DNA of 9,942 nucleotides from Paenibacillaceae bacterium (GCA_020697475.1 JAJFMO010000072.1:1-9942), one strand, 5' to 3'. Counted from the first letter of the stretch, positions 1-8,387 are shown. The notes: generated by a model not told the origin, from the letters alone. Numbers and translations are program-made.

Positions 1-3000
1 GGCGGGATGAGCGAGTCTCCGTCGACCAGGAAGCGGGTGGCGTCGGAACGATACAGATCGAGCGTCTTGAAGGTGAACCCACGCGCGGTCATCTCCAGTC
101 CCATCTCCAGAACGGGGAGCATCGCTTTTTCCTTGGGCTGCGCTTGGAAGCCTTTTTCCTCGATCTCGATCTGCTTGCGTAAGATGGCGTCGTACCCTTG
201 GGCGAACAGCTCGATTTCGAAGTCGGCCGCCCGCACGGTGAAATACGTCGCATAAAACTCGATCGGATGATACACCTTGAACCAGCCGCAACGGACGGCC
301 GAAGTCACATAAGCCGCCGCATGGGCCCGCGGAAACATATATACGATCTTGTTGCAGGAGTCGATGTACCATTCCGGCACGTCGTGCTTGCGCATCGCGG
401 CGATCCATTCGTCGGTGAGCCCTTTGCCTTTACGAACGCTCTCCGTAATCGTGAAGGCGAGACCTTCCTCCATCCCGCGGTAAATCAGGTATAGCATAAT
501 GTTGTCCCGGCAGCCGATGACGGTTTTGATCGTGCAAATGTTTTTGCGGATCAAGTCTTGAGCGTTGCCGAGCCATAAGCCGTTTCCGTGGGAAAGGCCG
601 GAAATTTGCAGCAAGTCGGAGAAGCTCGACGGGCGCGTCTCTTCCAGCATCTGGCGGATGAATTTGGTGCCCATATCCGGCAAGCCGTACACCGCCACTT
701 TCGTGCGGATTTGCTCCGGAGTGACGCCGATCCCTTCGGTCGAATTGAATAATGTCATGACCTTCGGGTCGTTCATGTCGATCGTCGTCGGGTCGACGCC
801 GGTCAATTCCTGCAGCATCCGCATCATTGTCGGATCGTCGTGCCCGAGAATGTCGAGCTTGAGCAGGTTGGCATCGAAGGCGTGGTAGTCGAAATGCGTC
901 GTCTTCCACTCCGAGCTCGTATCGTCCGCCGGAAATTGCACCGGGGTGATGTCTTCTACATCGATGTACTCAGGGACGACGACAATTCCGCCCGGATGCT
1001 GACCGGTGTTGCGCTTGACTCCGGTGCAGCCTTCCGCCAGCCGCGACACTTCCGCCCCGCGCCAGCTCTTCGCCTTCTCTTCTTCATATTTTTTCACATA
1101 CCCAAACGCGGTTTTCTCGGCGATCGTGCCGATCGTTCCGGCGCGGAACACATTTTTCTCTCCGAACAGCACTTTCGTGTAGTTATGCGCCTTCGGCTGG
1201 TAATCGCCGGAGAAGTTCAGATCGATATCGGGTACTTTGTCACCCTTAAAGCCGATGAACGTCTCGATCGGGATATCCTGTCCGTCGCCCTTCATTATCG
1301 TACCGCACTTGGGGCATGGCTTGTCAGCCAAGTCGAAGCCGCTCGCCACGGAGCCGTCGGTGAACCATTCGCTATGCTGGCAGCTGCGGCACAAGTAATG
1401 CGGCTGCAACGGGTTCACTTCCGAGACGCCCAGCATCATCGCCACGACAGAGGAGCCGACTGATCCCCGCGAGCCGACCAGGTAGCCGTCTTCGTTGGAC
1501 TTTTTAACCAAACGCTGGGCAATAAGGAACAACGGAGCGAATCCGGCTCGGGTGATCAGCTTCAGCTCTTTCTCCAGCCGGGTGACGACAATCTCGGGGA
1601 CGGGATCGCCGTAAACCCGTCTGGCGGTTGCGTAACACGTATCGCGCATCTCTTCGTCCGCTTGATCGATCACCGGGAAGAACGCTTTACGAGGGAACAG
1701 CTCGATCTCCTCGAAGCGATCGGCCAGCTCGTTCGGGTTCGCAATGACAACTTTGTGCGCCGTCTTTTCCCCCAAGTAATGGAATTCTTGCAGCATCTCC
1801 TTGGTCGTGCGCAGATGGGCGTCTGGCTTCCGTTGCTCCTTGAGCGGACTGAAGCCGGTGATCCCGTTGATCGTGATGTCGCGGCATATTTTGTCCCGAG
1901 GATGCAAGTAATGGACGTTGCCGGTGGCGATGACCGGTTTGCCTAGCTTCATGCCGATCTCCCAGACACGCCGGTTCGCTTGCTCCAGCTCTTGGCGGCT
2001 GCCGACAAGTCCTTTCTCCACCAAATGCATATTCATATCGAGCGGCTGAATCTCAAGAACATCGTAGTACTCGGCCACTTGTTCGGCTTCCTCGACCGAC
2101 TTATTCAGCACTGCTTCGAAAAACTCGCCCTTTTCACAGCCGGAAACGATCAGCAGCCCTTCGCGGAATTCGCTGAGCTTGCTCTTCGGGATACAGGGCA
2201 CTCTATTGTAGTATTGCGTATGCGACATCGAAACGAGCTGATAGAGATTCTTCTTGCCGACCGCGTTCAAGGCGTAGATGCAGCAATGGAACGGCCGCTG
2301 GTTCCTCAAGTCGGACCCGGCGTATTGGCTGAGACGGTCCAGATCGGCAATCTCGCGTTCAGTGGCGCCTTTGATGAGATGGAACAGCACGTTGCCGAGC
2401 GCTTCCGCGTCGTCAACTGCACGGTGGTGGTTCTCCAGGCTCACCTTGAACTTATCTGCCAGCGTATTCAGCCGGTGATTTTTCATCGTGGGATACAGAA
2501 AGCGCGCCATCTCCAGCGTGTCGAGCACCGGATTGGTCAGCTTGGGCAGCCCCAACCGCTTGCCGTGCTCTTGAATGAAGCCCATATCGAAGCGGGCGTT
2601 GTGGGCCACGAGCACCGAGTCGCCGACAAAGGCGAAAAATTCAGGCATAACCGCTGACAAATCCCGAGCTCCGCTGACCATTTCGTCGGTAATGTTAGTC
2701 AGTTGCGTGATGTGATACGGAATTTTTTCGTGCGGATTGACAAATGAAGAATAGCTGTCGACCACGGCGCCTTCTTTCATTTTGACCCCGGCGATTTCAA
2801 TGATCTTGTTGTTGATGACCGAAAGGCCAGTTGTTTCAATGTCAAAAATGACGTACGTCGCGGAAGCCAAATCCATCTCGCGGCCGTTCATCACGATCGG
2901 CACAGCATCGTCGACGACGTTCGCTTCCATGCCGTAAATGATCTTGATTCCGTACTTGTGTGCCGCATGATCCGCTTCAGGAAACGACTGCACGACTCCA

Positions 3001-4115
3001 TGATCGGTGATCGCCAGCGCCTTGTGCCCCCACTTCGCTGCCGTCTTGATATATTGATCCACCGGAGTGATCCCGTCCATCGCGCTCATCGACGAGTGTA
3101 AATGAAATTCGACCCGCTTTTCTTCGGCGTCGTCCATTCGTTCCGGCGGTGCCTCGACCTCGTTGATATCGTTCGGGATCATCATGAGCTCCGGTTGCTG
3201 CGAGAAGCGGTCATACTCCACTTTACCGCGCAGTCGAAGCCACTTTCCGTTGGCGAGCAAGCTGTACGTCCTGACGTCTTCCTTTGTTTTGGCGAAAATC
3301 TTCACCCCGAGCGAGTCGCTAAAATCCGTCACGTTGAACGTATAAAGCGTGCTGCCGTTGCGCAATTCCTTGACATCGAGGCCGAACACGGCGCCTTGAA
3401 CGACGACTCGCTTCTCCTCGTCTTTAACATCTTGCAGCGGGATCGGCTCTTCCTTGATCGGGTACCCCGCCATTAAGGTGGAATCGGCAGGGGCTGCCGC
3501 AGAAGCGGAAGTTTCCTGCTTCGCCTGGATCATCATTTCACGGGCAACCGCCAGTTCCTCCACCCGGATTTCCTCGGCAAAACGCTCGTATACTTCATTG
3601 CTCGATTCGCCAACCTGCAGTTTCACTTGGCAATCGACGCCGAAAAATCGAGAGAAATACGTTTTGATATAATGATCGATTTTTTTCTTCGTAGCCAGTT
3701 CCAGTCCGACCTGATCGAGCATCGTGACGATAATTTGATTCCCTTGCACGGTAACCTCGGCTTTGCTCATCCAGCCGTTGACCGAGACAACCTCTTGTTG
3801 CACCCATTCGATCAGCAGTCCCCAGTATTCGTTGACCAGTCTGTCAAGCGTTGTTTCTGAAGAGAAGTGCATGACGATTCGAATGGTGGCGATATGTTCA
3901 AGTTTTTCACGAATTTGTTGGCAAAAGCTGCGGTAAATCGGGTGCGGAACGATGTCCGGCACCGTTATGTATAGGGTCCAGTCGCGGGTTTCGCGAACGA
4001 CTTCCACTTTATCGATATAGCCTTTGGCAAAGTGCGGCTCCATGATCTCGCCGGGAACTTCGGCTTGTTTCAGCAAGATTTCAAATCGATTGCGCTTGTC
4101 CGCCAATTCGTTCAA
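1..4115 (-). CDS. polC: DNA polymerase III alpha subunit, PolC type (3' end cut by window edge)
   Basis: This is the replicative polymerase of low-GC Gram-positive bacteria, which synthesises DNA at the fork and proofreads with a built-in 3'-5' exonuclease. The frame is open for 1371 codons to the window edge. It ends in a GDSLIPP stretch that in the family lies about 65 residues before the C-terminus, so the whole protein would be about 1440 aa, a normal length. Domains in order: N-terminal and OB regions (about 1-320); the first part of the PHP domain with HLHSS at 338-342; an exonuclease inserted into PHP with Exo I DIETTG (D425, E427), Exo II NARFD (D510) and Exo III HRAVDD (H564, D569); a zinc knuckle with C909/C912 and C934/C937; and palm catalytic aspartates DID at 963-965 and LDILGHDD (D1088). 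No insertion or intein disturbs the spacing. The start is TTG at 4115, overlapping the stop of the upstream acetyltransferase gene (TTGA), with a good SD 8 nt before it. Identification is secure; the start codon is very likely. Confidence 0.98.
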   Translation of the reverse strand, partial: MNELADKRNRFEILLKQAEVPGEIMEPHFAKGYIDKVEVVRETRDWTLYITVPDIVPHPIYRSFCQQIREKLEHIATIRIVMHFSSETTLDRLVNEYWGLLIEWVQQEVVSVNGWMSKAEVTVQGNQIIVTMLDQVGLELATKKKIDHYIKTYFSRFFGVDCQVKLQVGESSNEVYERFAEEIRVEELAVAREMMIQAKQETSASAAAPADSTLMAGYPIKEEPIPLQDVKDEEKRVVVQGAVFGLDVKELRNGSTLYTFNVTDFSDSLGVKIFAKTKEDVRTYSLLANGKWLRLRGKVEYDRFSQQPELMMIPNDINEVEAPPERMDDAEEKRVEFHLHSSMSAMDGITPVDQYIKTAAKWGHKALAITDHGVVQSFPEADHAAHKYGIKIIYGMEANVVDDAVPIVMNGREMDLASATYVIFDIETTGLSVINNKIIEIAGVKMKEGAVVDSYSSFVNPHEKIPYHITQLTNITDEMVSGARDLSAVMPEFFAFVGDSVLVAHNARFDMGFIQEHGKRLGLPKLTNPVLDTLEMARFLYPTMKNHRLNTLADKFKVSLENHHRAVDDAEALGNVLFHLIKGATEREIADLDRLSQYAGSDLRNQRPFHCCIYALNAVGKKNLYQLVSMSHTQYYNRVPCIPKSKLSEFREGLLIVSGCEKGEFFEAVLNKSVEEAEQVAEYYDVLEIQPLDMNMHLVEKGLVGSRQELEQANRRVWEIGMKLGKPVIATGNVHYLHPRDKICRDITINGITGFSPLKEQRKPDAHLRTTKEMLQEFHYLGEKTAHKVVIANPNELADRFEEIELFPRKAFFPVIDQADEEMRDTCYATARRVYGDPVPEIVVTRLEKELKLITRAGFAPLFLIAQRLVKKSNEDGYLVGSRGSVGSSVVAMMLGVSEVNPLQPHYLCRSCQHSEWFTDGSVASGFDLADKPCPKCGTIMKGDGQDIPIETFIGFKGDKVPDIDLNFSGDYQPKAHNYTKVLFGEKNVFRAGTIGTIAEKTAFGYVKKYEEEKAKSWRGAEVSRLAEGCTGVKRNTGQHPGGIVVVPEYIDVEDITPVQFPADDTSSEWKTTHFDYHAFDANLLKLDILGHDDPTMMRMLQELTGVDPTTIDMNDPKVMTLFNSTEGIGVTPEQIRTKVAVYGLPDMGTKFIRQMLEETRPSSFSDLLQISGLSHGNGLWLGNAQDLIRKNICTIKTVIGCRDNIMLYLIYRGMEEGLAFTITESVRKGKGLTDEWIAAMRKHDVPEWYIDSCNKIVYMFPRAHAAAYVTSAVRCGWFKVYHPIEFYATYFTVRAADFEIELFAQGYDAILRKQIEIEEKGFQAQPKEKAMLPVLEMGLEMTARGFTFKTLDLYRSDATRFLVDGDSLIP

Positions 4116-4558
4116 CTTGATTGCCCTCCCATATTCTTGACAAATCGGTAGCCGGTAATATCAAAGCCCATTTTTTTATAAAAATGATGTGCCCTTTCTC
4201 TCTCCGGCCTATTTCCGCTCGTGAGATGGATGACGGTTGCCCCTTTCTCCTTGGCCCACCGCTCAACGAACGATACCATGGCTTTGCCGACACCCTGCCC
4301 TTGATACTTGCTTCTAGTTACCAACGCGGAAATTTGGACAGCCATCCCGTCCCCTTCATAGAAATACACTTCGCGGCATCCTATCATGCCTACCACTTCA
4401 GAATCTATCGTCGCGACAAAAGTATAGTATAAAGGGAGACGCTGCATGATGTCCATCCGATGTTTCAATGACTCCGGCGGGGTAGGGTACCCCAGGTCGG
4501 ACATGAGGTCAGCCAGCGACAGTAAGTCGTCATCTTGATAGGGTCGGATCTCGATCAA
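4112..4558 (-). CDS. GNAT-family N-acetyltransferase
   Basis: A small cytoplasmic GNAT acetyltransferase of 148 aa from TTG, a typical length for a single-domain member. Such enzymes move acetyl from acetyl-CoA to an amine; the substrate cannot be read from the sequence. The acetyl-CoA pyrophosphate loop is the Q-x-x-G-x-G/A-type stretch QGQGVGK at about 86-92, preceded by the beta4 strand ISALV. Motif B is HHFYKKMGF at about 124-132, with Y127 in the usual general-acid position. An ATG at 4585 also opens this frame, but the excellent AAAGGAGGG lies downstream of it, 6 nt before the TTG at 4558, so I choose TTG. The stop codon overlaps the polC start. A consensus -10 box at 4584-4589 would give a leader of only about 20 nt. 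Family is secure; role unknown. Confidence 0.92.
   Translation of the reverse strand: MIEIRPYQDDDLLSLADLMSDLGYPTPPESLKHRMDIMQRLPLYYTFVATIDSEVVGMIGCREVYFYEGDGMAVQISALVTRSKYQGQGVGKAMVSFVERWAKEKGATVIHLTSGNRPERERAHHFYKKMGFDITGYRFVKNMGGQSS
4124..4130 (-). promoter_or_regulatory. Ribosome binding site deciding the polC TTG start
   Basis: GGGAGGG on the minus strand ends 8 nt before the TTG at 4115. No ATG or GTG near the expected N-terminus has comparable spacing. The site lies inside the last codons of the acetyltransferase gene, so polC translation is probably coupled to it. Confidence 0.75.
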
Positions 4559-4564
4559 CGGAGT

Positions 4565-4573
4565 CCCTCCTTT
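4565..4573 (-). promoter_or_regulatory. Ribosome binding site selecting the acetyltransferase TTG start
   Basis: AAAGGAGGG on the minus strand is a near-perfect SD, 6 nt before the TTG at 4558. It argues against the in-frame ATG at 4585, whose coding sequence would include the SD itself. Confidence 0.75.
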
Positions 4574-4583
4574 CATCCATCCC

Positions 4584-4612
4584 ATTATAACCCAAAAAAT
4601 TATCGATCACAT
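4584..4612 (-). promoter_or_regulatory. Candidate sigma-A promoter for the acetyltransferase-polC pair
   Basis: The -10 box is a perfect TATAAT (4584-4589). The -35 box is only ATGTGA (4607-4612, 3 of 6 matches) at 17-nt spacing. Transcription would start near 4578, leaving about 20 nt of leader that still contains the SD. The perfect -10 at the right distance from a strong SD is the main support; the -35 is weak. Confidence 0.5.
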
Positions 4613-4767
4613 CTAATAGGAGGAAATCCATTTCGTCCTCCGACATTTTCATCTCTTCTAATTGACGATATGTCCCTTTTAAACTGCTTGCAGGATCGCA
4701 TAGCAGAGTACCGAATCGTTTAATCGGTTATTTTTGATATCAATTTTGTTTATTTCCAAAAGTTTAA

Positions 4768-5586
4768 TCATTTCCATTGGGAAATCGTAAAATCAAGATC
4801 CGCCTTGTGGAACAGCTTTTCCTTCGGTTGATGGTAACGATCGATTCCATCGCGCAAAGTTTGGCTGTGTTGAACAATCTCGGCGACATCCAAAGCGATC
4901 GTGCTCACGCGGATTTGGCCGGCATCGACCTCGACGAGGCGGAAGCAAGGGAAACAGAGGCTGCCTGCCGTTTCCACCGCGTGCCACGCACCAACCATCA
5001 CCGTCTTATGGAAGTGGGTATGGCCGTTGAACACCACTCCTCCGTTCTTGCGGGACAGCAGCAACGGGTACACTTTCCGGTGAAGACCGGCTTCGCTGGG
5101 CGGCCGTCCGAAGGCGTAAGCGAGCAATGGATGATGGACAAAAATAAGCAATGGCTTGTGCGGGCTGCGAGAGAGTTGTTGCCGGAACCACTCGAATTGT
5201 TCTTCGTCCAAGTCGCAGCCGTTTAGACTCAGCGACACGGTCGTGTCGAGAAACAACAGCAGCGCCTCATCCGTTTCGACCGCATCGTATCGGGGTTGTT
5301 GGGTTATCGCCAATATTTCCTCTTTCGAGATAGACAGAACGTCGTGGTTCCCGAGAACAGCGCGATAATTGGATGCGATCGAGTGCAGCAAGCCGCTCAC
5401 TTCCCGAAACTCATCCGCCAACCCGTGGTGAGTCAGGTCTCCGACGGAGACGCGCAAATCAGCCTTGATTTCTGCAAAAGACTGCAAGTATTGTTTGAAA
5501 AACACTTCCCGAGCGTTCCATAAAGTCTCGTTCGTCTGTTCCACCTGCGAATAATGCAAATCGCCCATAATCGCTATTTTCATCAT
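4768..5586 (-). CDS. Calcineurin-like metallophosphoesterase
   Basis: A 272-aa dinuclear metal phosphoesterase of the class that includes CpdA and Rv0805-type cyclic-nucleotide phosphodiesterases. The full metal-binding series is present: GDLHY (D9, H11), GDLTHHG (D50), GNHD (N80, H81), FVHHPLL (H151) and GHTHFH (H189, H191). There is no signal peptide or membrane segment, so it should act in the cytoplasm. The ATG at 5586 overlaps the upstream sulfatase stop as ATGA, and a run of G residues lies about 10 nt upstream. It is the third gene of a compact sulfatase operon, so its natural substrate may be a phosphorylated sugar or other phosphoester met during breakdown of the same material. That is inference; cyclic nucleotide or phospholipid-type substrates are equally open. 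The catalytic family is secure. Confidence 0.93.
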   Translation of the reverse strand: MMKIAIMGDLHYSQVEQTNETLWNAREVFFKQYLQSFAEIKADLRVSVGDLTHHGLADEFREVSGLLHSIASNYRAVLGNHDVLSISKEEILAITQQPRYDAVETDEALLLFLDTTVSLSLNGCDLDEEQFEWFRQQLSRSPHKPLLIFVHHPLLAYAFGRPPSEAGLHRKVYPLLLSRKNGGVVFNGHTHFHKTVMVGAWHAVETAGSLCFPCFRLVEVDAGQIRVSTIALDVAEIVQHSQTLRDGIDRYHQPKEKLFHKADLDFTISQWK

Positions 5587-6947
5587 CGATGTTTTTCCCC
5601 CAATTCGCTTTCCAGTTGTGCTTGCATACGTGCAACAATATCCGGATGCTGCCCGGCAATATCATAATCCTCCCACGGATCTTGGACAATATTGTACAAT
5701 TGGGCGTCGTGAACGCTATGGATGACCAATTTATAATGTCGATCGATGATTGTTTTCCAGGATCCCCGACCGTCATGCGTTTCGTTGAGCGCCGACACCT
5801 GGACCTCGCGATGCGCATGCTTGTCGCCTTCGAGCAGGGGGCGAAGCGAGCGGGAATCGGCCGCTTCCGGCATCTTCGCTCCGGCATAATCGACGATCGT
5901 GCCGGCCAAATCCTGCAATTCGACCAGGGCATCGCTCAATGCACCTTGAGAGACGCCGGGACCGCAGATCACAAGCGGAATGTGGATGGAACCCCGATCT
6001 GGAATCGATTTGTTAAACCTACGGTTGTCGCCCAGCATATCCCCATGATCGCTCACATAGATGACCACGGTGTTCGCCAATTCCCCACGACTCTCCACTT
6101 CGTCCAACAGCAAGCCGACATTGCGGTCGATATTTTCCAGCATCGCTGCGTAATTTTGGCGAACACTGTTGTTCGTTTCGCGCATTGCCGGATCCGACCG
6201 GTGTGGAGGCGGGAAATCCACCTTCTCCCAGGCGGCTCTCATCCGTTCCGTGACGTCCCAAGGGGCGTGCGGTCCGGTAAAATTGACGATCATGAACCAC
6301 GGATGATCCTTCGGAAAGGAACGCAGCATTCGAACCCCGTTTTGGCCGATCCAATTGTCGCAATACGATTCTTCCGGCAACGAAGTCGGTTCCGTGTTGT
6401 GCCGCTTTTCTTTGGCCCGACCGGCCATATCCGTAAGATGAACTTCCGCCAATCCTTGATCGTACAAATACTTCATGTATGGGTCTTGCGGAGACTCTTT
6501 GCCGGTGCTGACCGCATCCTGTTTCCCGGCGTTGTCGATCGCCACCGTAAACCCCAGCTGTTCAAGTTCCGGAATCCAGCCGTCCAGCCCCCACCACCGT
6601 GTCTTTTTATGCAAATCAAACTTGCCGACCCCGCAAACGATGTAACCGTTCTCTTTCAAAACGGAATAAAACGTCCTCCGTTGAGGTGACAAGTCGTACT
6701 TATTGCTGAACACACCGCTGCGCGGGTAACGCAGACCGGAAGCGAGGCTCGCTCTGGCGGGTGCGCATAGTGGAGAAGAGGTGATTGCGCGGGTAAAAGT
6801 GGTTCCCCTCTCCATCAGCGTCTCCAGATTCGGCAGCCTCAGCGGCAGCGGGGCGTCCATGCCCATCTCCAGACATACTTCCGCATTGTATGGCATCCAA
6901 TCCCCACGATGGGAGTCAGGGAACAGAAACAAAAAATTCGTTCTCAA
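5583..6947 (-). CDS. Sulfatase family hydrolase, divergent member (second in operon)
   Basis: A 454-aa type I sulfatase of the alkaline phosphatase superfamily, which cleaves sulfate esters using a formylglycine made from a cysteine. That residue is C61 in PLCAPARASLASG, a CxPxR motif. Metal and active-site elements include D11 in FPDSHRGD (Ser replaces the second Asp of the usual DD pair), K109 and H113 in GKFDLHKK (an altered GKWHLG), H227 in GPHAPW, and D300-H301 in VSDHGD with K313 nearby. There is no signal peptide, so it is predicted to be cytoplasmic. The start is TTG at 6947, overlapping the upstream sulfatase stop (TTGA). The next Met, at 18, would remove the metal-binding D11. A purine-rich GAGGGGG/AAGGG region precedes the start. 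The C-terminus keeps a family-like LYNIVQDPWE segment. Substrate unknown; a phosphonate or phosphodiester hydrolase role is possible because the superfamily is promiscuous. Confidence 0.9.
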   Translation of the reverse strand: MRTNFLFLFPDSHRGDWMPYNAEVCLEMGMDAPLPLRLPNLETLMERGTTFTRAITSSPLCAPARASLASGLRYPRSGVFSNKYDLSPQRRTFYSVLKENGYIVCGVGKFDLHKKTRWWGLDGWIPELEQLGFTVAIDNAGKQDAVSTGKESPQDPYMKYLYDQGLAEVHLTDMAGRAKEKRHNTEPTSLPEESYCDNWIGQNGVRMLRSFPKDHPWFMIVNFTGPHAPWDVTERMRAAWEKVDFPPPHRSDPAMRETNNSVRQNYAAMLENIDRNVGLLLDEVESRGELANTVVIYVSDHGDMLGDNRRFNKSIPDRGSIHIPLVICGPGVSQGALSDALVELQDLAGTIVDYAGAKMPEAADSRSLRPLLEGDKHAHREVQVSALNETHDGRGSWKTIIDRHYKLVIHSVHDAQLYNIVQDPWEDYDIAGQHPDIVARMQAQLESELGEKHR

Positions 6948-8356
6948 ATTTCCCTTACCCCCTCATCTAACGACTCGGCTTGCAGGCGGTGCAGTTCCTC
7001 CATCAATTCGCGAATCGTCTCTGCGTAAGCAGGGTCTGAATAGACGTTGCACAATTCGTACGGATCTTGCCCCAGATCGAACAACTCCCATTCCGGCGGC
7101 TTCGGATCGTCAATCGCTCCCTTGGCGTCCAACGCCTCGGCATAATAATAAATCAGCTTATACTTGTCCGTCCGGACCCCGTAATGGGAATAAACATTAT
7201 GATGGGCAAGGTGCATCCAGTAGCGATAATACATTGAGGTTCTCCATCCTTGCGGATGCTCGCCCCTTAAGACCGGGCGAAGGCTGTTGCCTTGCATGTT
7301 GTCCGGGATCGGGACGCCGGCGTAATCGAGGAACGTCTCGGGAAAATCCAGGTTCAGCGCCATATTGCCGCACACGCTGCCTGCTTGAATTTCCCGCGGA
7401 TAGCGGACAACGAACGGCATGCGCAGCGATTCCTCGTACATGAACCGTTTGTCGTACCAGCCGTGATCTCCCAAGAAAAATCCTTGATCCGAAGTGTACA
7501 TGACGATCGTGTCCTCGGCCAGACCCGCCTCATCCAAGTAGTCAAGCAACCGCCCTACACTGTCGTCAATCGAAGCGACGCAACGCAAATAATCTTTGAT
7601 GTATCGCTGATACTTCCAGCTCTTCAGCTGTTGGCCGGCAAGTTGGTCCGGCGGCTCCACCTTCAAATCCTTCATATCCATATCCCGATCGATCCGCATT
7701 CGGGCAGCGGCGGCAGCTTGGGCCCGATTTTGGTAATCGTCGTTGAACGTTTCCGGTTCCGGAATATCGACATCCTCATACAGATCCGCGTATTTCTCGC
7801 TCGGTTCCCAAGGTCGGTGCGGGGCGTTGTGATGGAGCATAAGGAAGAATGGCCGCGACGGGTCGCGTTTCTGCAACCAATGAAGCGAATAATCGGTTAA
7901 AATGTCGGTCACGTATCCTGTATGCGGCTTCCTTACTCCCATCTCAATCATCTGCGGATTGTGGTAATCCCCTTGTCCGGGCAGCACGTTCCAATAATCG
8001 AAGCCGGTCGGATCGTTGACCCCGCCGTGGCCGAGATGCCATTTGCCGATAATCGCCGTCTGGTAGCCGCCTTGTTGCAGCAGCTTGGATACCGTCTGTT
8101 GCGTTCCGTCCAGCTTATCACCCAATGTCTTTACACCGTTTAGATGACTATGCAGCCCAGTCAGTATGACCGCCCGGCTCGGGGCGCAAATCGAATTCGT
8201 GCAGAAACAATGGTCAAACCGCATGCCGCCCTGGGCAATGCGGTCGATATTCGGTGTTGCGTTGATCCTGCTGCCGTAGCAACTCATTGCGTGCGCAGCA
8301 TGATCATCACTCATAATAAACAGAATGTTTGGGCGAATCGTCGGCATCGATCTCAT
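6944..8356 (-). CDS. Sulfatase (formylglycine-dependent arylsulfatase/GAG-sulfatase type)
   Basis: A canonical type I sulfatase of 470 aa, first gene of a sulfatase-sulfatase-phosphoesterase operon. In order: NILFIMSDDH (metal D17, D18), the activation motif ICAPSRAVILTG with C57 as the formylglycine precursor, GKWHLG (K105, H107), NAPHRPW (H180), TSDQGFFLGDHG (D290) followed by K303, and a C-terminal subdomain ending ELFDLGQDPYELCNVYSDP, as in N-sulfoglucosamine and N-acetylglucosamine-6-sulfate sulfatases. No signal peptide is present, so it probably acts on imported fragments. AAAGGAG (8361-8367) lies 4 nt before the ATG at 8356. TTG at 8359 is even closer, and ATG at 8347 is 13 nt away and would still leave a complete domain, so the exact start is uncertain. 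A cre-like operator lies about 30 nt upstream. Exact substrate cannot be assigned. Confidence 0.95.
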   Translation of the reverse strand: MRSMPTIRPNILFIMSDDHAAHAMSCYGSRINATPNIDRIAQGGMRFDHCFCTNSICAPSRAVILTGLHSHLNGVKTLGDKLDGTQQTVSKLLQQGGYQTAIIGKWHLGHGGVNDPTGFDYWNVLPGQGDYHNPQMIEMGVRKPHTGYVTDILTDYSLHWLQKRDPSRPFFLMLHHNAPHRPWEPSEKYADLYEDVDIPEPETFNDDYQNRAQAAAAARMRIDRDMDMKDLKVEPPDQLAGQQLKSWKYQRYIKDYLRCVASIDDSVGRLLDYLDEAGLAEDTIVMYTSDQGFFLGDHGWYDKRFMYEESLRMPFVVRYPREIQAGSVCGNMALNLDFPETFLDYAGVPIPDNMQGNSLRPVLRGEHPQGWRTSMYYRYWMHLAHHNVYSHYGVRTDKYKLIYYYAEALDAKGAIDDPKPPEWELFDLGQDPYELCNVYSDPAYAETIRELMEELHRLQAESLDEGVREI

Positions 8357-8387
8357 CAAACTCCTTTAACAGTTGTACCGGTCTAGT

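Larger units (their letters stand above)
4530..4771 (-). other. Gap with two overlapping short open frames, possible gene remnant
   Basis: The stretch between the phosphoesterase and acetyltransferase genes holds two short minus-strand frames. The first (4771-4679, 30 codons, starts MIKLLEINKID) begins with ATG overlapping the phosphoesterase stop as ATGA. The second is open from about 4732 to 4530 and contains ATGs at 4652 and 4646; its core reads like protein (SEDEMDFLLLDVIDNFLG) and it overlaps the acetyltransferase start. The two frames differ by one base and meet around 4680-4690. They may be the halves of one frameshifted small gene, two tiny real genes, or chance. I recognise no family, and neither frame has a good SD. 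The second also carries the TATAAT of the candidate promoter. No terminator is evident here. Confidence 0.3.

Noticed and set aside
1201..1400. Intein or insertion in polC near the catalytic DID motif
   Set aside because: The distances between exonuclease, zinc knuckle and catalytic residues are those expected for an uninterrupted PolC.
840..2657. Several plus-strand open frames of 94-225 codons
   Set aside because: All lie antisense to the continuous polC frame, whose domain motifs fall in register from end to end.
4734..4743. TTGATATCAA palindrome in the gap after the phosphoesterase as a terminator or operator
   Set aside because: It is a 10-bp AT-rich palindrome with no loop, GC stem or T-tract downstream on the minus strand; chance is adequate.
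5589..6689. 366-codon open frame on the plus strand, antisense to the second sulfatase
   Set aside because: It mirrors a gene with complete active-site motifs on the other strand, and its translation shows no recognisable domain.
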